Part shown: piece after piece, positions 7,899 to 15,288 of the stretch
Numbering within the stretch: the stretch's first letter is position 1
Layout of the letters: every line of letters starts with the position of its first letter
NCBI GenBank assembly: GCA_900541065.1
Contig: UQIE01000008.1
Span: forward strand, 1-64,000
Reading direction: 5' to 3'
Length of the DNA stretch: 64,000 bases
Origin: an uncultured Collinsella sp.
Lineage (GTDB): Bacteria > Actinomycetota > Coriobacteriia > Coriobacteriales > Coriobacteriaceae
The notes under the pieces: model-generated
What the model was told of the DNA's origin: nothing
Seen by the model: only the letters and a program-made list of their open reading frames with translations
Databases searched by the model: none
Made by a program: the position numbers and the translations under genes

Positions 7899-9137
7899 TT
7901 AGAACGTCTCGGCGCTGCGACCGGTGCCATTAAAACCGCCGTCCGCGCCGCCGCCCTCGACGATCTGCAGGGCGCGGCCGACCTGCCTGGCGGCCTTCTC
8001 GCGCTCCGCCAGACCCGGTTTGATGTAATGGCGGTAATCTGTCCCCAGGTCCGTATGCCCGTGCAAATCCATGATGCTCAGAGGGTCGACCTCGGTCGCC
8101 GCCATGATGGTCTCGGACGTGTGGCGCAGGGCCTTTGGCGGGATATACCGCAGGTCATGGCGTACGCACATGCGCCGCCAGGCGCGCACGAGGTTGTCGC
8201 CGCGCATGTTCACGATGCGCTGCCCGCTCCATTCGCGCACCTGCTCCGTAACCGAAGTGCCGCCCTCGACGGTTATGGATGGGCGCAGCTCGTCCATAAT
8301 CTGGTGCAGGCGCTCGCGGCCCGCCAATAAAACCGGCACGGTGCGCACGGAATGGGCGTTCTTGGTCTCCTTCACGCCGTCCTCGTCCGTGTACGCGCGG
8401 CACACCTCGATGTACTCCGAAACGGTCGGCTGGCCCGTGGCGAAGTCGTAGGTCGTGGTGACCTTGAGGTCGCACGGGCGCACCGCCAGCGCCTCCTCCT
8501 TGCGCAGGCCGCTCAGGCCGAGGATGAGGTAGGCGTTCATGACCAGATCGGCGCGGTCGTCGCTGGCGGCGAGCCTGCGCAGCGCCTCTGCGGCCTCGGG
8601 GATGCTCCACGGCTCCACGGGCGCCTGCTTGGCCTTGGGCGCGATGACGCGCCGGCGGAACGGCTCCACCGTCACCCAGCCGTCGTCGAAGGCTCGGCGC
8701 ATGACGGCGCGCAGCGTGGTCTTGGTCTTTGCCGGCGCGCCCGAGCGCTCGATACAGCTTCGCATCATGTCGTGGGTTATCTCGGAGATGTCGATGCTCC
8801 CCAGGACGGGGGAGATGTAGTTGCACATCTGGCCGTCGTACTCGCGCAGGCTCGCGCGGGAGCGCGGCTTGCCGCGGTTGCTGGGGGAGTCGCGGAAAAC
8901 TCCCCAGTAGTACATGTCGAGCGTCACGCCCGCGTGCGCCGCCTGGGACACGCCAAGCTCCTGCGCGAGCTGGGCGATGGCGATATCGGCCTCGGTCTCG
9001 GTGCCGTATACGGTGCGCGACACGCGGCGCACGTGGCCGTCCGCGCGGAAGCCCGCCTGGACGCGGATCACCCACTTGCCGGGCGCGACCTCGCGCTTGG
9101 AGCCGAGTTTTGACCTTGAAGTGTCGTTTGCTGACAT
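7899..9137 (-). CDS. int: Phage integrase, tyrosine recombinase
   Basis: Site-specific recombinase expected to join attP and the tRNA-Lys attB. The 412-residue protein has an N-terminal arm-binding region, a SAM-like core-binding domain (about 65-160) and the catalytic domain. Catalytic residues seen are R212 (SGLRKEE), R338 in KALRH, where the usual first His of HxxR is Lys, H361 (LHGHTD) and the nucleophile near Y371 (YRHYIKPG). ATG 9137 has AGGA about 8 bp upstream. The gene lies next to attL and points toward it, as is usual for tRNA-targeted phages. Confidence 0.95.
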   Translation of the reverse strand: MSANDTSRSKLGSKREVAPGKWVIRVQAGFRADGHVRRVSRTVYGTETEADIAIAQLAQELGVSQAAHAGVTLDMYYWGVFRDSPSNRGKPRSRASLREYDGQMCNYISPVLGSIDISEITHDMMRSCIERSGAPAKTKTTLRAVMRRAFDDGWVTVEPFRRRVIAPKAKQAPVEPWSIPEAAEALRRLAASDDRADLVMNAYLILGLSGLRKEEALAVRPCDLKVTTTYDFATGQPTVSEYIEVCRAYTDEDGVKETKNAHSVRTVPVLLAGRERLHQIMDELRPSITVEGGTSVTEQVREWSGQRIVNMRGDNLVRAWRRMCVRHDLRYIPPKALRHTSETIMAATEVDPLSIMDLHGHTDLGTDYRHYIKPGLAEREKAARQVGRALQIVEGGGADGGFNGTGRSAETF

Positions 9138-9175
9138 ATAATGGTCCTGCCTTTCCCTTTTGCCGGAGGGCATAT

Positions 9176-9217
9176 GCCCCGTGCGGATCCGCCAAGATTG
9201 CCGCACGGGGCTTTTTT
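9176..9217 (+). terminator. Hairpin copy A with conserved 14-nt loop
   Basis: A perfect 11-bp stem (9176-9186 with 9201-9211), loop 9187-9200, and six T. It works as a terminator on the plus strand. Its central 24 bp (9184-9207) recur exactly at 9999-10022, on the other side of hicAB. Confidence 0.75.
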
Positions 9218-9234
9218 GTTTGCGTTGAGGCCGG

Positions 9235-9693
9235 CTACGCGACTGCGCGGCGCTTGGGCCTGCCCGAGCGGGGCGTGTCGGTCAGACGCGCCGCTATGCT
9301 CTCCACGGTCACGTAGGTACGGCGGCCCTTGCGGTAGCCCGTAAGGATCCCCGAGTCGAGCATGTGGGTGATCCTGCCGGGGGAGACGGAGAGCCTGCGC
9401 GCGGCTTCGGCCGCCGAGACCGTCTCGCCCTCCACGATGTACCCCTCGTCCGTGGAGAAGGCGACCATCATGGAGAGCCCGCCGTCTGCGGGCTCGATGA
9501 ACTCGGGCTCAGGCACGGCAAGACCGTCCTTCACGAGCGCGGCCACGTAGGCGCTCGCCGCGTCCACGGACTGCTCGGCGGCCTCGGCAATCGTGTCGCC
9601 GCAGGTGAAGCATCCCGGTAGTGAAGGAAACTCCACGTCGTAGCCGCCGTCCTCGTCGGGTGTGAGCACCGCCTGGTAAACGTATGTCTTCAT
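9235..9693 (-). CDS. hicB: HicB-family antitoxin with C-terminal HTH
   Basis: A 152-residue antitoxin. The N-terminal HicB-like fold carries PDEDGGYDVEFPSLPGCFTCGD followed by the AAEQSVDAASAYV helix. The C-terminal part (about 90-150) has an excisionase/MerR-like helix-turn-helix, SAAEAARRLSVSPGRITHML, probably for binding its own operator. It neutralises the mRNA-cleaving HicA encoded directly upstream. ATG 9693 leaves a 26-bp gap after the hicA stop at 9720. Final residues are basic (SGRPKRRAVA). Confidence 0.85.
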   Translation of the reverse strand: MKTYVYQAVLTPDEDGGYDVEFPSLPGCFTCGDTIAEAAEQSVDAASAYVAALVKDGLAVPEPEFIEPADGGLSMMVAFSTDEGYIVEGETVSAAEAARRLSVSPGRITHMLDSGILTGYRKGRRTYVTVESIAARLTDTPRSGRPKRRAVA

Positions 9694-9719
9694 ATCTTTC
9701 GACCCCCAAGGGGGCGGGG

Positions 9720-9908
9720 CTAGAGCCACCCCGCCGTCTTAGCTATCTTCCGGTACGTCCCTATCGGTATCTCCTTCTTGGAGGTGGGCACGCTGATCTG
9801 GATTCCTTCCTTTCGCGCGACCACGTGGCTGCCCTTGCCGGTGTAGAGCGTCCAACCCTCCTTCTTGAACCGCTTGAGCACCTGCGCGGGCTCCTGCTCC
9901 TTGGGCAT
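9720..9908 (-). CDS. hicA: HicA-family toxin, mRNA interferase
   Basis: A 62-residue dsRBD-like ribonuclease toxin. The hallmark GSHVV with its catalytic His lies in YTGKGSHVVARKEG, followed by ISVPTSKKEIPIGTYRKIAKTAGW, a good match to HicA length and end. ATG 9908 has a strong AAAGGAGG. The operon order is hicA then hicB, the common arrangement. Likely a prophage stabilisation or anti-phage module. Confidence 0.87.
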   Translation of the reverse strand: MPKEQEPAQVLKRFKKEGWTLYTGKGSHVVARKEGIQISVPTSKKEIPIGTYRKIAKTAGWL

Positions 9909-9992
9909 CTCTCCTCCTTTCGACAATTTAATTATAAACAGTTGATAGTTAGCAATCAAGTAAATTATCAAGTATTTACAGTTTTAAAATTG

Positions 9993-10032
9993 ACCACACG
10001 GATCCGCCAAGATTGCCGCACGTGGTTTCTTT
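9993..10032 (+). repeat. Hairpin copy B, diverged
   Basis: It shares an exact 24-bp core (9999-10022) with 9184-9207 but has different outer stem bases. ACCAC pairs with GTGGT around a bulge, followed by TTTCTTT. The two copies bracket hicAB and the 14-nt loop is unchanged. Confidence 0.6.
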
Positions 10033-10040
10033 ATGTCTGG

Positions 10041-10065
10041 AGCTGTCAAAGAATCTTTGACAGCT
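10041..10065. promoter_or_regulatory. 25-bp perfect dyad, candidate operator
   Basis: Twelve-base arms (AGCTGTCAAAGA and its complement) around a single A. The right arm contains TTGACA (10057-10062), a consensus -35 hexamer, but no good -10 was found at the usual spacing. It lies about 100 bp before the 10164 gene. Confidence 0.55.
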
Positions 10066-10163
10066 GAGGTGCCAGCTTGGGTTTTTTAGAAAAAATCGAA
10101 AAAACCTAGCCGCGCCGCGGGTCATAATCGTGATGAACACCATTCACGCTCCTGGAGGTACCC

Positions 10164-10454
10164 ATGGCTCGCTATAGCGTCGGCGCATACGCGTACGAGG
10201 ACGATTCCCCCGACACGATGATCTACGACGGGCTCACGGGCATCCCGTTGAGCTTGGGGTACGAACTCGTGTCGCAGGAGCGCGGGGACACCGTGAAAGT
10301 CGTCGCCCTGGGCGTGAAGGACGGCACCGCGGGCCCCGTCCCGTTTGCGACGCTCAGGCCGTGCGCGTACTCCCTGGCGTCCGAGTACGACGTGCGCGCC
10401 GTGAGGTGCCCGCAGACCGGGCAATGGGTCCTCATCGGGTACATGGGCGTCTAG
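10164..10454 (+). CDS. Hypothetical phage protein
   Basis: A 96-residue protein with GGAGGT at ideal spacing. It is mildly acidic, with no membrane segment, and ends in RCPQTGQWVLIGYMGV. No family is recognised. It is the only rightward gene in the left lysogeny region, isolated between hicAB and the convergent 10451-11047 gene, with which its last 4 bp overlap. The upstream 25-bp dyad may regulate it. Confidence 0.65.
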   Translation: MARYSVGAYAYEDDSPDTMIYDGLTGIPLSLGYELVSQERGDTVKVVALGVKDGTAGPVPFATLRPCAYSLASEYDVRAVRCPQTGQWVLIGYMGV

Positions 10455-11047
10455 AGGAAGCCCGCAATCTTCCCTCCGATGGAGAGGATGCCTGCTACCA
10501 GTTCACCGCCCTTCTTCGCTATCTCCAATCCCTTGATCATGCGGTCGGCCAGCGATGCCTGGTCGCCACGCTTTGCTGCCAATTCCATCTGGGCGAGGCA
10601 TGCTGCGAGCATGTCTTTGTCTTCCGTAGTGAGTCCCTGGTCCGCAGCGATCGTCTCCATCAAGTTGTCGACGGATGCCCTCAGCGAAGATGAGGACGTC
10701 GAGCTCGAGCTTGAGGTCGCATTGCTGTCTGCGTGCTGCTCGACGCTCACGTTTGTCCTCGCCGTGGAGGACTTCATCTTTTCAATCTCATAACTCATGC
10801 GCCTGTCATCGGCGTACAGCTTCGCTTTCGCCTGTAGCCGCCGTATGTCCTCGGCGGCATCTTTCCTCCCGTATGACGACTGCCCGCCAATCGTCATACG
10901 GAACATCTTCAGGCCCACGCGGACCTTGGGCACCACTGTTTCTAGCGCCGACTCGATTCTCTTGGCCTCGCTCACGAGGTTGTAGGAATCAGGGTTTGCT
11001 AGGATTTCCCCGCATTCCGCTATGAGCTCATCAATTGCGTTGTCCAT
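10451..11047 (-). CDS. Hypothetical coiled-coil protein of the lysogeny region
   Basis: A 198-residue protein. ATG 11047 has AGGAG upstream. It is largely helical with an Arg/Lys-rich middle (DIRRLQAKAKLYADDRRMSYEIEKM), a serine run near residues 110-122, and a glycine/hydrophobic end (GGELVAGILSIGGKIAGFL) that could touch a membrane. It is read in the lysogenic direction downstream of the repressor but separated by a terminator. Position suggests a lysogenic-conversion or exclusion gene; this is inference only. Confidence 0.65.
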   Translation of the reverse strand: MDNAIDELIAECGEILANPDSYNLVSEAKRIESALETVVPKVRVGLKMFRMTIGGQSSYGRKDAAEDIRRLQAKAKLYADDRRMSYEIEKMKSSTARTNVSVEQHADSNATSSSSSTSSSSLRASVDNLMETIAADQGLTTEDKDMLAACLAQMELAAKRGDQASLADRMIKGLEIAKKGGELVAGILSIGGKIAGFL

Positions 11048-11065
11048 GAAATGTGCTCCTAAATG

Positions 11066-11099
11066 AAAAAGGCGGCCGCCCATTGGGACAGCCGCCTTT
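11066..11099 (-). terminator. Terminator below the repressor gene
   Basis: A 9-bp stem (AAAGGCGGC/GCCGCCTTT) followed on the minus strand by five T. It ends the leftward repressor message. Confidence 0.65.
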
Positions 11100-11134
11100 C
11101 CTTGGACGCGGGCCCCGTGGGGTCCCCGCGTCAA

Positions 11135-11239
11135 TACCGCTGTCCAAATTACCGGTTGTCCTCGGCACGGTCAAGCCGATCAGCCCATTTTCGTGGGGTT
11201 ACGAAAATGGTGGAGTAGCTGGCGTTTTGCTTCCCGTGT
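11135..11239. other. Gap with a DinD-like sequence relic and palindrome
   Basis: The minus strand contains a stretch that reads HFRNPTKM in one frame after a segment resembling KTPATP in another. This matches the KTPVDSHFRDTTKM segment of the DinD-like protein at 48757-49617. The same bases form a palindrome (11185-11194 with 11201-11210). Probably a remnant of a BRO/DinD-like gene or a selected DNA motif. Confidence 0.4.
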
Positions 11240-11623
11240 CTACGCGGACCTTACTTGATCCGCTTCCAGCCCTTCGCCTTCAGGCGCTGCAGCCTGATTT
11301 TGGGACAGCTCGGACTGGTCGCGTGCCGTCTCCAGGATCTTCGAGCGCCTCTTCTCGGTGCTCTGCCGGTAGCAGGCGATCAGCTCGCCCTCCGCGCCCG
11401 CCGGCGCCGTCGGCTTGTCCTCGGGATGCTCCTCGTACCATCCGAGCAGGTCGTTAGGGTCGGTGTTAAGAGCTATGGCGCACTTCCACAGCTGCTCGAC
11501 GTTGGGGAGACTCTCGCTTCTCTCCCATGAGCCTACCGTTCTCAGGCTTGTCCCCGTTGCGTCGGCTAGCTCAGTTTGGGACATGTGAAGGTTCTTTCTC
11601 ACTTCCCTAATTCTTAGATTCAT
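11240..11623 (-). CDS. CI-like phage repressor, XRE-family HTH
   Basis: A 127-residue regulator with an N-terminal XRE helix-turn-helix (about 5-60: MSQTELADATGTSLRTVGSWE) and a charged C-terminal tail without a LexA-type protease domain. It should hold lysogeny by binding operators in the divergent promoter region shared with the Cro-like gene. AGGAGGAG precedes the start. Lacking a self-cleavage domain, it would need another release mechanism, such as an antirepressor. Confidence 0.82.
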   Translation of the reverse strand: MNLRIREVRKNLHMSQTELADATGTSLRTVGSWERSESLPNVEQLWKCAIALNTDPNDLLGWYEEHPEDKPTAPAGAEGELIACYRQSTEKRRSKILETARDQSELSQNQAAAPEGEGLEADQVRSA

Positions 11624-11778
11624 AAGCTCCTCCTAAATAGGACGGTTGTTGCCGAGAATCCTATAGCTTTTCTTGAGAATGAGCAAGAATCTGCAAAGTT
11701 TTCTCTTGCCAATAGGAAGACATCCGCCTATAGTTTCAATCAACAGGAAGAAACCCGCACATTTTGAAGGAGGAAAAG
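11624..11778. promoter_or_regulatory. Divergent CI/Cro promoter-operator region
   Basis: Rightward pair TTGCCA (11706-11711) and TATAGT (11729-11734), spacer 17. Leftward pair, read on the minus strand, TCTTGC (11688-11683) and TATAGG (11665-11660), spacer 17. A dyad GCAAGA (11683-11688) / TCTTGC (11704-11709) covers both -35 boxes, and a second, TTCTTG (11670-11675) / CAAGAA (11684-11689), overlaps the leftward promoter. This is a classic genetic-switch layout. Confidence 0.65.
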
Positions 11779-12006
11779 ATGAAGTTTTCGAAGGACGAGT
11801 TCGGAGCGAACTTGCGCGCCGCCCGCGCTCGCGCCGATATGTCTCAGGAGCAGCTGGCCAACAAGGCGGGGCTCTCGGCATCTTCAATCATCGGCTACGA
11901 GAACGGCTCGATGGTTCCAGGTGTCGACAAGGCGTATGCCATCGCCCAGGCCCTCGGATGCACGCCCAACGACCTGATGGGCTGGAACACGGACGAGGCC
12001 GCCTAG
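11779..12006 (+). CDS. Cro-like XRE-family regulator
   Basis: A 75-residue helix-turn-helix protein (ARADMSQEQLANKAGLSASSIIGYENG) divergent from the repressor. ATG 11779 has GAAGGAGG about 8 bp upstream. It is the first gene of the rightward early operon and probably opposes the repressor at the shared operators. Confidence 0.82.
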   Translation: MKFSKDEFGANLRAARARADMSQEQLANKAGLSASSIIGYENGSMVPGVDKAYAIAQALGCTPNDLMGWNTDEAA

Positions 12007-12023
12007 GCCGGAAGGGGGAAGAG

Positions 12024-12230
12024 ATGGGCAAAGTCGGCGATCTGAAGCTCAGGGGCAGGTGCCCCGAGGCGCTGGAGCTCGCGGAGAAGGCGAGGGCGGC
12101 GTCGGAGCACCTGCAGGCCGCTATCGAGATCCTCGATGAGCTCGGTGAGGTCGAGCTCAACTACGAGGTCATCGCGTGCGGTAGCCCGTCCCGCAGTGGG
12201 GACAGCGCATCGATTCCGGTCGGAGAGTGA
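12024..12230 (+). CDS. Small hypothetical early protein
   Basis: A 68-residue product with GAAGGGGGAAGAG before ATG 12024. The first 50 residues form a plausible helix pair (ELAEKARAASEHLQAAIEILDELGEV). The last 20 or so fall in a 62-bp antisense overlap with the minus-strand zinc-ribbon gene. Either gene could be the weaker call. Confidence 0.5.
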   Translation: MGKVGDLKLRGRCPEALELAEKARAASEHLQAAIEILDELGEVELNYEVIACGSPSRSGDSASIPVGE

Positions 12231-12351
12231 AGCTCCGGCCGCAGACCTGGCAGCGGGCCTCGTAGCCCTCGGTTGCAATGACGTGCTCGATTCCGCTGGT
12301 GAAGATGCGGCCCAGTTTTCTCTCGTTTACTTCGACCTTCGATTTTGACAT
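12169..12351 (-). CDS. Small zinc-ribbon protein
   Basis: A 60-residue protein with paired CxxC motifs, CQVC and CPHC, separated by 15 residues, suggesting a single zinc ribbon. The RBS AAAGGAGGT is the best in this area. It is read against the early operon and overlaps the 3' end of 12024-12230. Confidence 0.6.
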   Translation of the reverse strand: MSKSKVEVNERKLGRIFTSGIEHVIATEGYEARCQVCGRSFTLRPESMRCPHCGTGYRTR

Positions 12352-12411
12352 GTAATCACCTCCTTTCGCGTAAAGGGATGAACGCAAAGGAGTTTACGGG
12401 TTCGTGGGGAC

Positions 12412-12609
12412 ATGGAAATGAATGAGATCAGACGGCTCCGCAAGAAGGCGGGACTCTCGCAGTTCAAGCTCGCGGTGAAGGCGGGCGTGACCGAGACGAC
12501 GGTGCGGAACTGGGAGCGCCGGGGGATAGCCGACGCGAAGTACGGGGCGGCCAAGCGGCTCGCGAGGGCGCTGGGCGTGCCCATGGAGGATCTGGAGGAA
12601 GAGGAATGA
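12412..12609 (+). CDS. XRE-family HTH protein
   Basis: A 65-residue single-domain regulator (KKAGLSQFKLAVKAGVTETTVRNWE). Start at ATG 12412 with GGGGA close upstream; ATG 12418 is an alternative. It overlaps the next gene by ATGA. A third HTH protein in the switch region, perhaps a CII-like or additional Cro-like factor. Confidence 0.72.
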   Translation: MEMNEIRRLRKKAGLSQFKLAVKAGVTETTVRNWERRGIADAKYGAAKRLARALGVPMEDLEEEE

Positions 12610-12755
12610 CTCGGGCGTTGCTGGGCTCGGCCGTCGTGATGGACGCTGCGGGGTGGCTCTGCACCGCGCAGGGGGCATACGGCCTGGCGCGGGTGTGCTT
12701 CTCGGCCGCGCTGCCGTTCATCGCGGCGTGGGTGGTCGCGTCATTTTGCGACTGA
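12606..12755 (+). CDS. Small membrane peptide
   Basis: A 49-residue hydrophobic peptide beginning in the ATGA overlap with the HTH gene. Two hydrophobic stretches suggest one or two membrane segments. No family is recognised. Confidence 0.5.
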   Translation: MTRALLGSAVVMDAAGWLCTAQGAYGLARVCFSAALPFIAAWVVASFCD

Positions 12756-12978
12756 CGGCGGGCCCGCCCCCGTCGCGCCACGGGTTCCGTACCGCCCCCA
12801 TTCCGCGGGGCCCGCGGCGCGACGGGGCCGGACTCCCTACTTCCGGCCCATAAGGTGTCCGCCGCCGACTTGGCGGGGTGGCGGCACCGCTCCCTTTGGC
12901 GGGGGAGCGCCCTCCGGCTGCATCTATCGGTGCGGCCCTCCGGCAAGGGAATGGCTCAACGAATGAAAGGAGAAGGCC
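12756..12978. other. GC-rich structured gap
   Basis: No good coding frame. CCCGTCGCGCC (about 12771) pairs with GGCGCGACGGG (about 12816), and CGCTCCC pairs with GGGAGCG near 12887-12908. Could be an untranslated structured RNA or a terminator-like region before the Xis-like gene. Confidence 0.4.
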
Positions 12979-13209
12979 ATGTGGATGTCTATAGCCAAGG
13001 GCGCGCGTTACGCCTGCTGCGACAACGTCACGTTCCGCGCGATGGTCATGCAGGGGGTAATCCCGCGCTACCCGTCGCTCAACCCCAACAGCTCGCGCGA
13101 GGTGGTGCGCAGCGAGGACATCGACGCCGCCATCATGGCGCGCGGCGCGGTCCCTGCGCTGCCCTCGCCCGACTGCGTGCCGGCGCGCCGACCGAGGCGG
13201 GTGGCGTGA
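12979..13209 (+). CDS. Excisionase-like small DNA-binding protein
   Basis: A 76-residue protein. Its core VTFRAMVMQGVIPRYPSLNP followed by REVVRSEDIDAAI has the winged-helix layout of Xis/AlpA-type proteins (helix-turn-helix, G-IP turn, then R-x-DID helix). AAAGGAGAAGG precedes ATG 12979. It is far from the integrase and in the early operon, as in many actinobacterial phages. The stop overlaps the next start by TGATG. Confidence 0.55.
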   Translation: MWMSIAKGARYACCDNVTFRAMVMQGVIPRYPSLNPNSSREVVRSEDIDAAIMARGAVPALPSPDCVPARRPRRVA

Positions 13210-13367
13210 TGGGCGACCTGGTCTGGGAGGCGGGCTGCCGCCTCGGCGCGTGGTGGGACTCGCTTCCCGAGCGCGTGCGCAGCGTCGTGTGCGCCGTGGC
13301 GCTCGTCGGCCTGATCGCCGTCGGCGGCGCGATCGAGGGGACCGCCCCGAGCGGGATGTATTACTAG
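13209..13367 (+). CDS. Small single-pass membrane protein
   Basis: A 52-residue product with one clear membrane helix (VVCAVALVGLIAVGGAI). Translationally coupled to the Xis-like gene through TGATG. Function unknown. Confidence 0.55.
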   Translation: MGDLVWEAGCRLGAWWDSLPERVRSVVCAVALVGLIAVGGAIEGTAPSGMYY

Positions 13368-13430
13368 CCCCCATTTACCTTGACAGCTGCATAGCGATCG
13401 GGGCGGCGGCCCGGGGAAGGGAGCCGCCCT

Positions 13431-13535
13431 ATGGGACAAGGAATGCCGCCCGTATGGTCTTTCGTCCTCTTCGCGCTCGCGTTCACCATGTTCTTCGTCC
13501 TGGGACTCGCTACATCCGGAGCGCTGTCCGGATGA
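13431..13535 (+). CDS. 34-residue membrane peptide
   Basis: It starts at ATG 13431 after AAGGGAG and is almost entirely one hydrophobic helix (FVLFALAFTMFFVLGLA). Its 3' end overlaps the convergent 13510 gene by 26 bp. Confidence 0.4.
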   Translation: MGQGMPPVWSFVLFALAFTMFFVLGLATSGALSG

Positions 13536-13971
13536 GCGCGATGAGCGTGGGCGCGGCGGCGCCGCCGATGAATCCGGCTATGGCTCCGGAGACGACGCTG
13601 AACAGCGCCACGAGGTAGTCGTGCCTGCGGCCGCCCCGGACGTTCTCGCGCTCGATGCGCGCCGCCTCGTCTCGGTCTAGGAACCAGCAGCGCCCCTCCG
13701 AGGTCAGCTCGCCGAAGTACTTCGGGTTTTGCTCGCCGCCCGAGCGGCCGTCGAGGAGACCCTTTTTCGCGAGCGTCTCGTATACGTGGCGCTCGAGCTC
13801 GTACTCGCGGGAGTAGGTACGGATCTCGCAGCCTAGCGAGTCTATGCCCTGGAGCGTTGAGAGCTCGTTGTCGAGCCTGTTCCAGATGAAACCGTCCACC
13901 GACTCGCCTCGTTCGGAAACCTCTTGGAGCCTCCTGAGATAGGACTGCTCCTCACTCGTCAATTCAACCAT
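13510..13971 (-). CDS. Hypothetical protein with C-terminal membrane anchor
   Basis: A 153-residue protein read against the early operon. A soluble N-terminal region rich in Glu/Arg carries a winged-helix-like segment near residues 60-95 (ERHVYETLAKKGLLDG). The final 40 residues form a glycine/alanine membrane hairpin (YLVALFSVVSGAIAGFIGGAAAP-type, about 118-150). A divergently placed membrane-tethered regulator or superinfection-exclusion protein is possible; not recognised. Confidence 0.65.
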   Translation of the reverse strand: MVELTSEEQSYLRRLQEVSERGESVDGFIWNRLDNELSTLQGIDSLGCEIRTYSREYELERHVYETLAKKGLLDGRSGGEQNPKYFGELTSEGRCWFLDRDEAARIERENVRGGRRHDYLVALFSVVSGAIAGFIGGAAAPTLIALIRTALRM

Positions 13972-14037
13972 CCGGACCCCCGCCCCGATCGCTATGGCAG
14001 TTCATGCGAGGCCCAAGGCCTCGAGACAGGAGGATAC

Positions 14038-15288
14038 ATGCAATTCGAGAAGAAGTCTGTGCGCCTGGGCGATATCCGCCCCAGCGGGCAGAACCCGCGC
14101 GAGGACTTCGGCGACATCGGCGCCCTGGCCCGCAGCATCGAGGCGACCGGCGGCGAGCCGCTGAACCCAGTCGTCGTGGTGGCGGACGGCAACGTCTACC
14201 GCATCGTGGACGGCGAGCGCCGATACCGCGCGCTGTCGTCCATCTACGGGGAGGACCGAGAGGTCTCCGCGCTGGTGGCCGACACCATGGACGAGGCCAA
14301 CGAGCTCGTGGCCATGCTCGCCACCGACGACAAGCGCCAGCTGACCGAGGCGGAGCGCGCACACGGCGTGCAGCAGATGCTCGTGCTGGGCGTCGACGAG
14401 CAGCGCATCGAGCGCGCGAGCCGCGCCACCGCCGGGCAGATCCGCGCTGCGCGCCGCCTGCGCGGGAGCATCGAGGGCCGGCAGGTGACGCTGGAGCAGC
14501 TCGAGGCCGCGAGCGCCTTCGACGATGAGAAGGACATCGAGGCCGTGCTGGCGGCCGGCGATGGCTGGGCGGGCAAGGCCGACCAGATCCGCCGCCGCGT
14601 CGAGCGCGAGGAGGCCAAGGCCGAGGACTACGACGCGTTCGGCGATGCAGGCATCCCGGTCGTGAAGGAGCAGCCAGAGGGTTTCAACTACACGGACTGG
14701 GTCAACGTCGGCCTCGCCGCCCAGAAACTCGAGGGGAAGGAGTTCGCCGCCGGCACCGTTGCCGTGTGGAAGGGCAGCTACTGGGACCTCTTCGCTCCGA
14801 AGCGCGGCGATGACGCCGAGCCCGAGAAGACCGAGGAGGAGATCCGGGCCGAGCAGGAGGCCGAGCGCGAGGCGTCGGCGCTCGAGACCCTGTATAGGAG
14901 CCTGATCGGCTTCGTGGCGTCCGGTGCCTTCGCCATGTCCAAGGACCTCATGATGTGCGTGCGCGTGGGCCGTGCCGACCCGCCCGCGCTGCTCGTGGCG
15001 ATGGGCGGCGACAGCAACGTCGAGAACGAGGGACGCTTCGGTGCCGTGCGCGACGAGTTCGCCCGCAACCTCAAGGCGTGCAGGCCCAGCGAGTACGAGG
15101 CCGGCTGCTGGCTCATGGCGGCGGCCAAGGACATGGCCCAGCTCAACAACCGCTGGGGCGGCGACGACGCGGAGGCGTGGCTCGACCACTATGACATCTT
15201 CTGCTCCGCGGGCTTCGAGCCCGGCGAGGAGGACGTGTGGCTCATGGAGAGGGTGCAGGCCAGTTTCAAGGAGGACGAGGATGAGTAG
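14038..15288 (+). CDS. ParB-like protein (ParB/Sulfiredoxin fold)
   Basis: A 416-residue protein starting at ATG 14038 behind ACAGGAGGA. The N-terminal ParB domain (about 8-110) shows RPSGQNPRE, then GEPLNPVVV and the DGERRYRAL box that binds nucleotide in ParB relatives. A helical DNA-binding part (about 105-200, with TEAERAHGVQQML) follows, then a long C-terminal region of unknown fold. No ParA partner is encoded nearby, so this is a phage ParB-like regulator or nuclease rather than a partition system. It leads a tightly overlapping operon. Confidence 0.82.
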   Translation: MQFEKKSVRLGDIRPSGQNPREDFGDIGALARSIEATGGEPLNPVVVVADGNVYRIVDGERRYRALSSIYGEDREVSALVADTMDEANELVAMLATDDKRQLTEAERAHGVQQMLVLGVDEQRIERASRATAGQIRAARRLRGSIEGRQVTLEQLEAASAFDDEKDIEAVLAAGDGWAGKADQIRRRVEREEAKAEDYDAFGDAGIPVVKEQPEGFNYTDWVNVGLAAQKLEGKEFAAGTVAVWKGSYWDLFAPKRGDDAEPEKTEEEIRAEQEAEREASALETLYRSLIGFVASGAFAMSKDLMMCVRVGRADPPALLVAMGGDSNVENEGRFGAVRDEFARNLKACRPSEYEAGCWLMAAAKDMAQLNNRWGGDDAEAWLDHYDIFCSAGFEPGEEDVWLMERVQASFKEDEDE

